Numbered from the stretch's first letter, positions 29,401 to 36,190 are shown. The stretch is 64,000 bases of DNA from Verrucomicrobia bacterium ADurb.Bin006 (GCA_002071485.1 MWFF01000195.1:29947-93946), one strand, 5' to 3'. Translations and numbers: made by a program. Notes: generated by a model from the sequence alone, not told the origin.

Positions 29401-29968
29401 ATCCGTTGAAGCCTACAGCCCTCCAGTGCCGCATCCATATTGTGGTGACACTGGAGCCGCCGGCCATACTTGTTGGCAACAAGGCTGGAGGTTCACGACA
29501 CTGAATCCCAGTGAATGCTCTGTGGAAAGTTGTCCCGACGGGCATGCCATGCCGGAAGTGGAGTGTAGCCTGAAGATCGTTATGTGGTGGACTAGCAGGC
29601 CCGGTTGCAGCGGCCGCGGCTCTTCGCGCTATCATGAGACAGTGCATGTGAACATTGTTAAAGCGATGTGGAATATGCGCGATGCCGCAATTATACCATA
29701 CCTCAAGTGCGTGAGCAAACCGAAAGCAAAATGTTACAGAAAGCTGATAGCCGCCATCGACGATTTGTACTTCGCGCACACGCACTTGGCGAACACGCGC
29801 TGGGAGATTGATGACTATACCGACCCAGATCCGCACTGCCAAAAGGAACGAGCTCGATATCAGCAGGCGGAGGTCGCGGATGAATGGTACGTTCGCGTCC
29901 AGGAACAACGTATGGCGGCCATCAAGGCTGAGTGTGATCGAATCAAGTCATGCGAACCATCAGAGTAG
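17492..29968 (+). CDS. giant RHS/YD-repeat protein with cohesin-like/Ig N-terminal modules and HExxH-containing tip
   Basis: ATG 17492 gives 4158 residues with a signal peptide (LGALILGTLLCSTQVATA). Cohesin-like domains lie at about 31-166, 343-483 and 568-705, alternating with Ig-like domains (169-253, 256-341, 484-568, 706-789). Further beta modules and fibronectin-III-like repeats run to about 2150, followed by a carboxypeptidase-regulatory-like segment and a Cys-rich linker at 2474-2500. YD repeats span about 2580-3900 (motifs such as YEYDARGNLV). The RHS core ends YYTSRLGRWLNRDPIAEDGG...NRSDPFGL near 3966. The last 190 residues are unrelated to the core and contain HETVH at 4048-4052, a HExxH zinc-peptidase-like motif, and many Cys. 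RHS shells encapsulate C-terminal toxins in known systems; a toxin role here is an inference. No immunity gene was recognised downstream. Confidence 0.9.
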   Translation: MITNSHAFGLRPLGALILGTLLCSTQVATAAPPRTVRLVAVNPVATQPFNLGVDLIAQGDENSVGFSLQFDVARLEYMDATAGSGGFSLLVNKSRAAQGQLGFALGRSAGTVFPSGTIRMVNVEFRARETTGTTPLAFADVPVVRETVGVQAQTLTTLYEGLSLEILPLVGPSITTQPEGATVHAGTNFTLRVVAAGSEPLRYQWQLNGQPLASATNATLELSSIRESQAGDYRVGVSNPAGSVTSAVARLVVLPPLTAPVIVRNPKPAFASAGERVTFTVEATGSEALSYQWQRQGIDLAGATEPVLVIDAVTTAHAGNYRVLVRNPVGSATSTAVALTVSATPRAIRIGRVDSPAGNLIELPIDLYALGDENAVGFSLTFDPAQLEYRGWRRGATAQGTALNVNTNGLAQGRLGLAISKPAGQRFSSGTSPLVYLQFLVGRTPSQTDILAADAPVRQEIADVGGRSRPAEFVDGWVNILDTPPSIVSAPADTVARLFSTVTLEVVANGSAPLYYEWRHNGQPVPGATSPTLTLASVMPDQAGDYQVVVSNAVAIAGSDTARLEVRRVVRLAGTNIPTGVTVDMPVELLTAGTENAVGFSLRYDPTLLTLQSAKLNPGFTNVTLNLRTNASFPGALGVALAQPPGGVFPTGTQAVMTLTFQATQLPGNCPLTFTDMPILREMANADAQSVPTDFVDGEIITTRVAPQITRHPVPREVTQGESAVFAVVASGSLPMTYQWLHNGVDLPGATNTTFSIVAVQPVDAGNYAVRLSNVASTVISSNALLTVNIPDMTGPVLANPTFDSQPLAPDALLTRAGTLRIDATDPSGVSRVEFYVDDLQVSADLDGADGFTAYLDFELFPDGPHTLSFRALDFRSNPAEFTLPVRFLLATLPPPVIGLPQSGTITSNQFVTIRGNAPAHSSVVLYRNDARAGNPVPVNHLGIFETTLPLLEGLNRLEAASLNRAGESQRSPEVTVTLDTSLPASPSGLRATARSGGRVLLEWVPSSESYRGYHVYRSHASFTDRSEAVRLTGSPLPGYTFEDTAPVDGQWFYRIAQVNLANVEGLLSIEAAVEVDRTPPTAALEYQPPAAYDPATGRVGRGIVGVLVNLSEEVASAPFLSFMPPQGQPIVIELRRVDPTQYRGNFVIDDKTPSGNAVAVFSARDKAGNRGTQITAGARLTIDTAAPEIVGLTVQPAEPIRNPADETVLVTLDLTLSEVLRTAAAPEITYSLSESAPTPQPVASLTPGADPVHWTVTFKLPAAAGANAETLTIQYQGEDDLGNRGSRIMPPHQFQVYQGDLPALVAPVSLSAKTKSAGLIVLEWQRVTDASDYAIYRKTPSATEFEPLTYTGDTNRWSDLPPEDGIYEYAVASVRRVNAQESVSELSDVAIAESDRRAPGAPSDLTLQLAKNGVFLRWTSPVNLNEEITYSLYRTVQTPPADLTGLTPAISGIPIAQVVDPAPRPDQPFYAVAAVDRAGNVSPPSNPGYLNIQLYPVQSLTVGQTNNDPPILTWTQVGSGVAGHDIFLGDANSNLHLNRRGLITDNRFIDIGFTGEERLYTIFTVDNNGQRSPGRTILLPALSAALDPDAIVKRGLMNRLTYTVRNDSTDPLNEARVLVTLGGRVHSSETFWLAGQSVVEIPVIVGGYDELPDGNAPLLTTIESRPEEGATVRWARSGSVAVGDGQLLIGVLASDLFRGAITKARFTLLNPSTEVLEVITATQQGKAPSSDIRMSLFNAESQLLSSTPFFAAMGTNLVLLPNGNIVLRLEPGQEVVSQEIDLPVPSSVPNHVWIQLEIDRVFYHSDREDRVEMRGVATAAPFVVTSTSYTGTITSVSPEHSRGGEPITISGRAWFQASRQPAPRQPLLVKIANAGFERTEQVVTDDQGLFTTQFTPLAGESGGIYSVWAVHPDLTDRTVQKQFVVDRVLASPTEFVVRAPHYYRQVVPLKVTTGAGTEVANLRLAFLPQDQPGRALPPGVAVDTGAPIASLGPNQTASMSFLVTGTPEATRKVDLVLRLVSGETVDNPWATIRAACEFSEAYPSLRWSPSLVDTGAPPGSNVVEEVTFENVGLVSATNVFFSLHKADGTAAPSWAALATPPNLAELAVGAKAIVGLTFRPPSALPEDDYWFKLKTRSGNHPTVEIGVHVAVLAEGRGNLAFKVVDMYTGTPGNDGVSGANIRLRNDAVGSFQTNLVTDINGEAVFEDLPSGLYDYHVTGENHNSSNGRAWVRAGSTSSQHVALAYSLVSVEWEVVPITIEDRYEIVLTAVFETDVPAPVVTIEPAAVNLPQLFAGDVFYGEYVIENHGLIRADNLQFQLPASDAYLKYEILAAVPDRLEAKQKVRIPYRITCLTSFPGPRTPPPTANAALARTRTTAQRPSAVNLDGLPPAIRQIVLMDKPSGICFTHTSGTSLMYEWICINGEWYRNAIGSQFWYNYSSGPCGTPGGGATWVGGGGATFSGPSASIPGLPECCPPEECEEEDPCDPKCCEAEGATCDSSPPPPGTPGSPGSEGSGGPDDSDQRVRLANAGGQAGARFKFINQLRVEPTGSTFLDSDRRRLTFERDSRGITTILLGKVPYTYLDSGRTLFAYRANRIQAIAGGYRWQNLDGKWEMYDTDGRLLKTGYRNLLQTRRFYDAAGRLSEVRDATGAVLATYTYNAAGKVATIADRAGRQAEYEYEAGRLVRARDVTKRETRYEYGPDSGCGQRQLVTRVTRPDGTVQNFRYRSAGCDGPIFLYSRLDGTGNGHFHEQHYDPNSRTYYLKITSTGGEVREKIFDSKGYLLEERVNGIVRRNILRSGRGDLITDAAGNEKRRDYDEFGKVIREVAPDGGVTTWEYDPRYHLPTRIEVPRGAVTLMAYDENGNLTNKIEAAGTAIARTNSWVYNALNQMLRHVDGRGNAMNYEYDARGNLVREYDPSNPAYQTLYAYDDRGNRVAITNALGHVTRFGYDLRDRVIAETNAVGHVTLYTYQDDNLIEVETGRDGTTPGRIVRYRYDDHGRRTQTLRVDDQGQEHVWETTSYDGDGHVIATANALGQTTRYEYDANGRRTKIARPFSATETSDTQYEYNDAGRLVREIDPLGVVTAYEYDFMGRQSKVTEAVGTEVQRSRERRYDLNGNLTSITYSDGTNAFTTLYEYDLLDRRIAIRGAREYPKDFEYDANDNLVAEINGRGYRTEYSYDQYNRRTNTVEGIGHGEPGEHADSFVYDLVGNVITAYDGNWNHRHYHHDALGHVVAESIPLAPTNDLPASNWWTDNSVVLNRTWHNPWSQPVATSNIVGAVTATVYDAFGRRFTHTDAAGLTLTNEYTALDQLSAINYPVVSTAPPGSPSTSIRYAYDPYNAQMLVSTTDRANLTTHYGYDRRFQRTSELSSWGALTTYGIDELGRQTAVTNALNEPTQSVFDQFDQLVATIYADHIPVTQERIEYRAYDEFGKMTNHWGAATYDVRYEYDLAGNQVKLVDGNGNPTRWEYDGRNRKVRKIYADNSDYEYGYDPNGNQTRKRDAMQRTTRYEFNAYNLLVRTDYPNDPDVTFGYDPAGRRVLMVDGTGTNCWTYDRADRILSNAQLNVEHDVRYTYDAEGNRLSMSVTPLAGGDDWRTDYAYDSAARLENITDHGPSETPFHYTWATNAVRLAALTYPSGMRTTHDYDVLGRKTLLSTRDSANVEIALFAYGHDKAGQRTHETTLTHAERFEYDAKRQLVSAQRYDLAGNADLSWSYRYAYDPIGNWTTVTAPDGVHSYTANSLNQYTAGTNAMWRTLDYDANGNLLADGKTTFAFNDQDRLVSASNLLQHSTFHYNGVGHRVRFNREDASGAGKLIYDGPLIVAQLSIDPAETYRVTRGLDISLSRDRLGGIGGLLLVKTAGTLHELVADARGDIRFEYWTSGSDAKQYAPFGSTDNPRPQHQPFGFATKDEIRVFDLISFGRRYYTSRLGRWLNRDPIAEDGGSALYAYLFNDPINRSDPFGLCEVSVEAYSPPVPHPYCGDTGAAGHTCWQQGWRFTTLNPSECSVESCPDGHAMPEVECSLKIVMWWTSRPGCSGRGSSRYHETVHVNIVKAMWNMRDAAIIPYLKCVSKPKAKCYRKLIAAIDDLYFAHTHLANTRWEIDDYTDPDPHCQKERARYQQAEVADEWYVRVQEQRMAAIKAECDRIKSCEPSE

Positions 29969-30560
29969 GCACCAGATCCTGAGCAGTCCTCAGCAAAGGT
30001 GATGAAATGCTTGCGGGCCTATTGCTCAGTATTGACACAGAGATGCAAAGCCAGACCGCAGACGAACGGTGGACTCTGAAGGGTGGTTTTCTCCGACTTC
30101 GCGTCTCCGTGGGGCGGACTGGTGCACATGCACCTGGAAAAGCTGGTGCGGGCCGAAAACCAAGAAAGGCAATCGGCTCGGGTCCATAGAACAACAGATT
30201 GCGGGATGACGGGGGAAGGGACGCGACGGTTCATGCACGATCCAGAGGGAATGGAGTCTGATGGAAACGCTCGGCAGTCGGCAACACGGTCAAGGCGGGC
30301 GAAGCGAGACGTTTTTGGCGAGGCAATTGAGGCGGATCCATACATATGACAATTGGCACGTAAAGGGGCGGTTCTTACTATTGGCAATTGACATGGACCA
30401 ACGGCTGAATAGCGGACGGGCGGGAGCAGGAGCGAGTGCGCATGGGACGGTTTCCGATGCCTCCTTTTGTCGCGGCGAGGCGAAGCGCGGCCTGTGTGCA
30501 ATGCCTATAAGTGTACGGGTGAGGCCCCTCAGCCCGGCTTGCGAGGCCGAAGCCGGTTGG
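29969..30560. other. region after the RHS gene, no confident gene
   Basis: A 60-codon frame at 30007-30189 (MLAGLLLSIDTEMQSQTADE...) has no recognisable domain. Parts of it (gacacagagatgcaaag; ttctccgacttcgcgtctcc) resemble decayed arms of the 'cacagag' repeat. It is not a convincing immunity gene. The rest shows no coding signal that I can support. Confidence 0.4.
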
Positions 30561-31995
30561 CCAAGGCCCGCCCTCTCCCACGTGCCTGCGCTGACTGGTC
30601 CTGCGAACGTGTCGAGAGGGCGAAGGCGTCCGTCTGCGCTCTTCGATATACGGCGGACAGGTCGGCAGGCAGGTCGGATGGGAGAGGGAGAACAAGCTGG
30701 CGTCGTTTGGAACATGAGGGCACGACTTGGCGAACGGCGGCGAGGGCTTTCCCTCTCCCGTTGGACGGGAGAGGGTCGGGGTGAGGGTGCGGTGCGGACA
30801 CCTGCACGAGCCTGAGGACGATGATCAGTGAACAATGAAATGACATGGGACTGCACGGGTGAAGGTCAGCGACCCCTCACCCCAGCCCTCTCCCATCTGC
30901 CTCCGCCAAGGCTTCGGCAGGCAGGTCCGATGGGAGAGGGAGGACGCTCGGACGCGCTCGAAGAACGGGACGCTTGCGGGCTGGCGGGAAGCGCCGGTGG
31001 TGTGCCCTCTCCCGTCGGACGGGAGAGGGTCAGGGTGAGGGTGCCGTGCGGACATGCGTACGAGCTTGAGGGCGATGTCGAGTGAACAGTGAGATGACAT
31101 GGGACTGCACGGGTGAAGGTCAAAGACCCCTCACCCCAGCCCTCTCCCATCGGATGGGAGAGGGAGGACGCTCGGACGCGCTCGAAGAACGGGACGCTTG
31201 CGGGCGGGCGGAGGATGTCGGTCGTGTCCCATCTCCCGTTGGCCCTGCCTGCCGAAGCCTGCGTTTATGGATCGGTGGAACCTCGGAGGCCGGCGCAGGC
31301 AGGCGGGAGAGGGTCAGGGTGAGGGAGCCGTGCGAACTCCTGCACGAGCCTGAGGACGATGTCGAGTGAACAGTGAGATGACATGGGACTGCACGGGTGA
31401 AGGTCAAAGACCCCTCACCCCAGCCCTCTCCCATCGGATGGGAGAGGGAGGACGCTCGGACGCGCTCGAAGAACGGGACGCTTGCGGGCGGGCGGAGGAT
31501 GTCGGTCGTGTCCCATCTCCCGTTGGCCCTGCCTGCCGAAGCCTGCGTTTATGGATCGGTGGAACCTCGGAGGCCGGCGCAGGCAGGCGGGAGAGGGTCA
31601 GGGTGAGGGAGCCGTGCGAACTCCTGCACGAGCCTGAGGACGATGTCGAGTGAACAGTGAGATGACATGGGACTGCACGGGTGAAGGTCAAAGACCCCTC
31701 ACCCCAGCCCTCTCCCATCGGATGGGAGAGGGAGGACGCTCGGACGCGCTCGGAGAACGGGGCGCTTGCGGGCGGGCGGAGGGTGTCGGTCGTGTCCCCT
31801 CTCCCGTTGGACGGGAGAGGGTCAGAGTGAGGGTGCAGTGCGGACACCTCTACGAGCCTGAGGACGATGATCAGTGAACAATGAAATGACATGGGGCTGC
31901 CGGGTGAAGGTCAAAGACCCCTCACCCCAGCCCTCTCCCACCTGCCTCCGCCAAGGCTTCGGCAGGCAGGTCCGATTGGAGAGGGAGGACGCTCG
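30560..31995. repeat. tandem array of 224-284 bp units built from the CCCTCTCCC palindrome
   Basis: Units begin at about 30828, 31082, 31366, 31650 and 31874 with 'gtgaacaatgaaatgacatg' or 'gtgaacagtgagatgacatg'. Each contains gacccctcaccccagccctc, a hairpin, a spacer (cgctcggacgcgctcg...), a second hairpin and gtcagggtgaggg. Units 31082-31365 and 31366-31649 appear identical (284 bp). They carry an extra palindrome insertion (ctgcctgccgaagcctgcgt ... ggccggcgcaggcagg) in the second hairpin. A degenerate first unit lies upstream at 30560-30827. Reading frames of 70-105 codons here are repeat translations. Confidence 0.9.
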
Positions 31996-32050
31996 GACAC
32001 GCTCGGCGGTTGGCTGGCGGGTGGGAAACGGAGCGAACGTACTGGAAGAT

Positions 32051-32055
32051 GGAGG
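32051..32055 (+). promoter_or_regulatory. Shine-Dalgarno deciding the start at 32065
   Basis: ggagg lies 9 nt before ATG 32065. The frame is open further upstream, but that part is repeat DNA. Confidence 0.65.
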
Positions 32056-32064
32056 CACACGTTT

Positions 32065-34737
32065 ATGAAGAGCCTGGGATCATTACGAGCAGAGGACCGT
32101 GGAGGTTGCCGGTCAGCGCGAGACTTCCGCTCTCGAGGTTTGTTCTACCGACTACCGATCCAGCTCTTGCCGATCGGCTTTTGGCTCCTCGCCTTCTGCC
32201 TTCAGCCTTCAGCCTTGGCCCAAGACTCGATCTGCGCCCGGGTGAAGATCGAGATTCTCCAGGAATTGACGCTCGAACGCGAGGCGTTCGAGGCGCGAAT
32301 GACAATCAACAACGGAGTCACCGGCATGCCGATCGACAACATCGGTGTGGACGTCAACTTCGCCGACAAGGATCGGCAACCCGTGAGAGCAAGTTCCAAT
32401 CCGAATGACACGTCGGCCTTGTTCTTCATCCGGTTGCAGGATGGCTACAGTATTCCCAGCTCGATCGCGGGAGGCACCTCCGGCACGATCAAGTGGCTGA
32501 TCATCCCGGCGCCGGGCGCAGCGGGTAGCAGCGCGCAAGGTGAGTTGTACTATGTGGGGGCGACGCTCACGTACCGCGCCGGGGGTACGGACAACGAGGT
32601 CGAAGTGGACCCGGACGACATCCTGGTGAAACCAATGCCGGCCCTGACGCTGGACTACTTTCTGCCAAGCGAAGTGTACGGCGACGACCCGTTCACGGAG
32701 AACTTCGTCGAACCGCCCATCCCCTTCTCGCTAGGGGTGCGGGTGAAGAACTCGGGGCTCGGCGCGGCGCGCAAGCTCAAGATCGACTCCGCCCAGCCGC
32801 GCATCGTCGAGAACAAGCAGGGCTTACTCGTGGACTTCAAGCTGCACGGGTGCGAGGTGAATGGCGGGGCGGCGCAGCCGACGTTGCTGGCCGATTTCGG
32901 CGACATCGCGCCGAATCGGTCGGGCGTGGCCCGCTGGATCATGACCAGTTCGTTGTCGGGGCGCTTTGTCGAGTTCACGGCGTACTTCACCCACGCCGCT
33001 GAGTTGGGCGGACAGTTGACCTCGCTGATCACCGCCCAGCCGAAGACGCATTTCCTCGTGCAAGATGTGCTGGTGGACCTGCCGGGGCGAGACGCGGTCC
33101 GGGATTTCCTGGTCAAAGACGGTTTCGAGCTGCGGGTGTACGAATCCGAGAACGCCGACACGGCGGTGAACGACCAGTCCGCAACCTCGAGCCTCGTGAC
33201 CGACAGTGGGCGGTACCGGGTTCGCACCGCGCCCATACCGGGCTTCTTGTTCATCAAGCTGATCGATCCGCTGGCGGGCCGGCAGCCCTTGCGCCTGGCC
33301 CAACGCGCTGACGGGAAGCTGTTGCCCGGCCCAAACGCATGGCTGTCGCAGACCTGGGACCGCAACGCCTTACGCTGGGATTACTACGTCAACCTCTTCG
33401 ATGTGAACAACACCGCGGGCGCCGATTACCTGCTGCAATACAAAGACGCACCGGCCCGGACCAATCGGCCGCCGGTTCTCGATCCGATCTCGAATTGGGC
33501 CATCGGGCCGAACGATCGTCTGACGTTCCCGATCACAGCCATCGACCCGGACGGCGACCGGTTGGCGTACCAACTCGAGTCGCCCGCGCCAGCCGGCGCG
33601 TCGGTGACACCGGAGGGGACGTTCGCCTGGCAGCCCGGCCTCGCGCCGATACCCAGCACAAACCGGATGACCGTGACGGTGACCGACAACGGGCTGCCGG
33701 CCCTGAGCGACCGGCGGGGGTTCACCGTGATCGTGCGCGACCCCACGGCCAGCGAGCCGCCTGTGCTGGTTCTCTCCAGCAATCGGCTCGTTTATCCAGA
33801 GCAGAGCGGGCCCATCCAACTCGACCCCATGGCGCGGGTAACGGACGAAGACACGACGGTATTTGACCAGGGACGATTGACAGTGGCGGTGATTGAAGGC
33901 GGGACGGAGAAAGACGCGCTGGCATTGGCCGAACCGAGTGCCACCCAAACCAACATCACGGTCACCGCGGAGAACGTTGTCGAATACCGCGAGGTTCCGG
34001 TGGGTACCCTGACGGTTTTCAGCGGCGAGACCAACGTGTTGACGGTGGATTTCAATGCGAAGGCGACTATCGAGGTGGTCGAGGAAGTGGTGCGGGTGGT
34101 GACGTTCCAGAACACAGAAATCCGTGGTGCCTCTCCCGAACGGGTCATTCAGTTGAGCCTCAGCGATGGGCAGGGCGGCGACAGTGCACCGGTCGATTTG
34201 GCGGTCGAGATTGTCCCCGCGAACCGTCCGCCCGTTGCGGTTGACGATGAGGCGGCGACGACCGCCGATATGCCGATTGCACTGGCGATCGCCAAGTTGG
34301 TTGGGAACGACTCGGACCCAGACGGCGACGCGCTCGCGTTCGAGCTGCTGGGGAGCATCACCGCGCAACGGGGCATAGTCGAGGTCCAGGGAAACGCGGT
34401 GTTGTACTTCCCGGACCGGTTGCTCGTGGGTATGGATTCGTTCAACTATCGGGTCACGGATCCTTATGGCGGCTGGGCGGAAGCGACGGTGTTCATCGAG
34501 GTCCGTGCGGCAACGACAACCACGCCGAGCATGGTCTGGATCAAACCGGGTCCGGACGGGACGGTGGAGGTTAACATGATGGGGATTCCGAACCGGACCT
34601 ACACAGCCCAGTGGTCTGAGGACCTGCTGTACTGGGCGTACTTGCGATCTGTGACGGCCACGCCGACCGGCCAGGTGCAGTTTATCGACCAGACGACGGA
34701 CCAATTCTGGCGGTTCTATCGGATCGTCTATCCGTGA
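32065..34737 (+). CDS. secreted protein with cadherin/Ig-like domains
   Basis: The 890-residue protein has a basic N-terminus and a signal-like hydrophobic stretch (LLPIGFWLLAFCLQPSALAQ). The N-terminal 440 residues lack a recognised domain but look like beta-rich surface sequence. At about 470-560 a 'putative Ig' cadherin-like module occurs (RPPVLDPISNWAIGPNDRLT, AIDPDGDRLAYQLESPAPAG). Near 720-820 a second cadherin-like domain has the Ca-binding-type NDSDPDGDALAFEL and DSFNYRVTDPYGGW motifs. It ends with the shared exported-protein C-terminal module (TYTAQWSEDLLYW ... FWRFYRIVYP). It lies in the same run of plus-strand surface-protein genes as the RHS gene. The role is unknown; adhesion or matrix binding is a guess from the domains. 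Confidence 0.82.
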   Translation: MKSLGSLRAEDRGGCRSARDFRSRGLFYRLPIQLLPIGFWLLAFCLQPSALAQDSICARVKIEILQELTLEREAFEARMTINNGVTGMPIDNIGVDVNFADKDRQPVRASSNPNDTSALFFIRLQDGYSIPSSIAGGTSGTIKWLIIPAPGAAGSSAQGELYYVGATLTYRAGGTDNEVEVDPDDILVKPMPALTLDYFLPSEVYGDDPFTENFVEPPIPFSLGVRVKNSGLGAARKLKIDSAQPRIVENKQGLLVDFKLHGCEVNGGAAQPTLLADFGDIAPNRSGVARWIMTSSLSGRFVEFTAYFTHAAELGGQLTSLITAQPKTHFLVQDVLVDLPGRDAVRDFLVKDGFELRVYESENADTAVNDQSATSSLVTDSGRYRVRTAPIPGFLFIKLIDPLAGRQPLRLAQRADGKLLPGPNAWLSQTWDRNALRWDYYVNLFDVNNTAGADYLLQYKDAPARTNRPPVLDPISNWAIGPNDRLTFPITAIDPDGDRLAYQLESPAPAGASVTPEGTFAWQPGLAPIPSTNRMTVTVTDNGLPALSDRRGFTVIVRDPTASEPPVLVLSSNRLVYPEQSGPIQLDPMARVTDEDTTVFDQGRLTVAVIEGGTEKDALALAEPSATQTNITVTAENVVEYREVPVGTLTVFSGETNVLTVDFNAKATIEVVEEVVRVVTFQNTEIRGASPERVIQLSLSDGQGGDSAPVDLAVEIVPANRPPVAVDDEAATTADMPIALAIAKLVGNDSDPDGDALAFELLGSITAQRGIVEVQGNAVLYFPDRLLVGMDSFNYRVTDPYGGWAEATVFIEVRAATTTTPSMVWIKPGPDGTVEVNMMGIPNRTYTAQWSEDLLYWAYLRSVTATPTGQVQFIDQTTDQFWRFYRIVYP

Positions 34738-34769
34738 AGACGTATGAGTTCGAATCGCTTGGCGGCGCG

Positions 34770-34871
34770 CCCTCACCCCGGCCCTCTCCTGCCTGCCGGA
34801 GCCTTAGTTTATGGAGGGCGCGTGTTCGCAGGCCGGCGCAGGCAGGCGAGAGAGGGTAAGGGTGAGGGGAC
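34770..34871. repeat. palindromic repeat with nested CCTGCC element
   Basis: ccctcaccccggccctctcc is followed by an inserted cctgcctgccggagccttag ... ggccggcgcaggcaggcg and closed by agagagggtaagggtgaggg. It sits between the cadherin-like gene and the PEP-CTERM gene. The insert shares the 'tttatgg' core with inserts at 31260 and 31545. Confidence 0.8.
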
Positions 34872-34901
34872 TATGACCAGATAACTGGTGGAGCGAGCAG
34901 T

Positions 34902-35717
34902 ATGAGAAAACTTGGCGGAGCATTATCGGTTGGGCGGCGGCTGGCATGGCTGAGCACATTGCTTGGTGGATTGAGTGTGCAGGCCCAGTTTGGTTTCTTC
35001 GACACTGGATTGAACCTCGAGCTGCCTGACGGGGGAGGTACGGGAGTCATCGTACAACGCGAAGTCTCGGGCCTCTCGCAGGCCGTCCGGACCGTCACGG
35101 TGCGATTGGACATCTCGGGCAATTGGACGGGCGATCTCTACGCGTATCTGCATTTCGACGGAGCCCACGCCGTCCTCCTGAATCGGCCTGGCACCACTGC
35201 AGCGAACCGTGTTGGCTACGGGGATCCAGGCCTGCGAATTCGGCTCTTGGATGATGCCCCCAATGGCGACATCCACACCTATCGCCTGACATTGTCCGGG
35301 GACCCGGAGCAGGGTTTGACCGAGTCACTGACGGGCGACTGGGCCCCGGACGGTCGGACCACGGACCCGGATGCCGTCCGCGACACGAATCCGCGAACTG
35401 CATTGCTCGGAACATTCACGGGGATGATCCCAAACGGGACCTGGACTCTCTTCGTAGCCGATCTCGCCCCTGGATCAGTTCATTATCTCGACGCCTGGGG
35501 CCTCGAATTGACGATGGTTCCGGAGCCGGCGAACGCGCTGTTCCTGACGGGTATGGGCTGCCTCCTGTGGGCGGCCTTTGCCAGGCGCGTCACGTCGTCC
35601 CTCACCCCGTCCCTCCCGTCGGACCTGCCTGCCGAAGCCTCGGCGCAGACAGGCGGGAGAGGGTGTTCCGCGGCCGCGGGACGGGTGATGGAGACGGTGT
35701 CTGTCTCCGGAGCATGA
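34902..35717 (+). CDS. PEP-CTERM protein with proprotein-convertase P-domain-like fold and repeat-encoded tail
   Basis: The 271-residue protein has a signal peptide (LAWLSTLLGGLSVQAQ). Its central domain (VRLDISGNWTGDLYAYLHFD ... NGTWTLFVADLAPGSVHYLD, AWGLELT) resembles P-domain-like beta sandwiches. Residues 206-229 form a PEP-CTERM signal: VPEP, a hydrophobic helix (FLTGMGCLLWAAF) and ARR. PEP-CTERM signals normally end within a few residues of the Arg cluster, where exosortase cleaves. Here 42 more residues follow (SLTPSLPSDLPAEASAQTGG...), encoded by a palindromic repeat that starts at about 35598. The original stop was apparently lost by repeat insertion. Exosortase is not in this window. 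Confidence 0.85.
   Translation: MRKLGGALSVGRRLAWLSTLLGGLSVQAQFGFFDTGLNLELPDGGGTGVIVQREVSGLSQAVRTVTVRLDISGNWTGDLYAYLHFDGAHAVLLNRPGTTAANRVGYGDPGLRIRLLDDAPNGDIHTYRLTLSGDPEQGLTESLTGDWAPDGRTTDPDAVRDTNPRTALLGTFTGMIPNGTWTLFVADLAPGSVHYLDAWGLELTMVPEPANALFLTGMGCLLWAAFARRVTSSLTPSLPSDLPAEASAQTGGRGCSAAAGRVMETVSVSGA
35598..35680. repeat. palindromic repeat overlapping the 3' end of the PEP-CTERM gene
   Basis: ccctcaccccgtccctcccg then tcggacctgcctgccgaagc, ctcggcgcagacaggcggga and gaggg: the CCCTC palindrome with a CCTGCCTGCC element nested in its loop. It begins 7-10 codons after the transmembrane helix of the PEP-CTERM signal, and translation reads through it. Confidence 0.8.
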
Positions 35718-36190
35718 TCTCTTCGCCAACGCCGCACTTGACCGAGGCTCTCCCCTCACGCCAGTTCTCTGCCCACCCAGTGCGGACAGGGTGGGCCTCG
35801 CCCTGGGTGGCGACGCTGCAAATGGGGACGTTGACGTGTGGCGTACAGGCACAGTGGGGCCAAGATCGTTTCACGGGAGAGCCAATGTGGTCGCATCTGA
35901 ATATGCGACAAATGGATTGGGTGGGCTGTCGGGGGCACTGGAGGACGGCAAGCGCGAGGGGGGCGGAGCCGTTGGAGTGCGCGCGGTTCACCGCTGCTTT
36001 GTGAAGACGGTCTTCGGTGACGTCCCACGCAAAGCGGTGATGACGCGCGCGCCTGCCTGGCGCGCTTCGCTTAGCGCAGGCGAGCAGTTCAGACGCTCGC
36101 GCCACCTCGACCGCCGCTTGTCCATGAATGAACGCGTTGGTATGCAATTCGTTGCGAGACGCTGGCGACGGAGACCTACTGCCCCGCGCT
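35718..36190. other. region without a supported gene; copy of an older repeat
   Basis: No frame shows a domain. Positions about 35976-36035 (gcggttcaccgctgctttgt, gaagacggtcttcggtgacg, cacgcaaagcggtg) resemble 3863-3925 in sequence order (gggttgaccgccgcttttcg, aagacaatgatcggtcacgc, gcgcaaaacggtg). This suggests a diverged dispersed element. An extra inverted repeat (cgcctgcctggcgcgcttcg ... gcgcaggcg) is inserted in the second copy. Confidence 0.45.

Noticed and set aside
30007..30189. Immunity gene for the RHS tip
   Set aside because: The 60-residue frame has no known immunity domain and overlaps sequence resembling decayed repeats. Position alone is not enough.
31082..31653. Two identical 95-codon frames
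   Set aside because: They are translations of identical 284-bp repeat units and contain the hairpin-encoded peptides. No evidence supports expression as genes.
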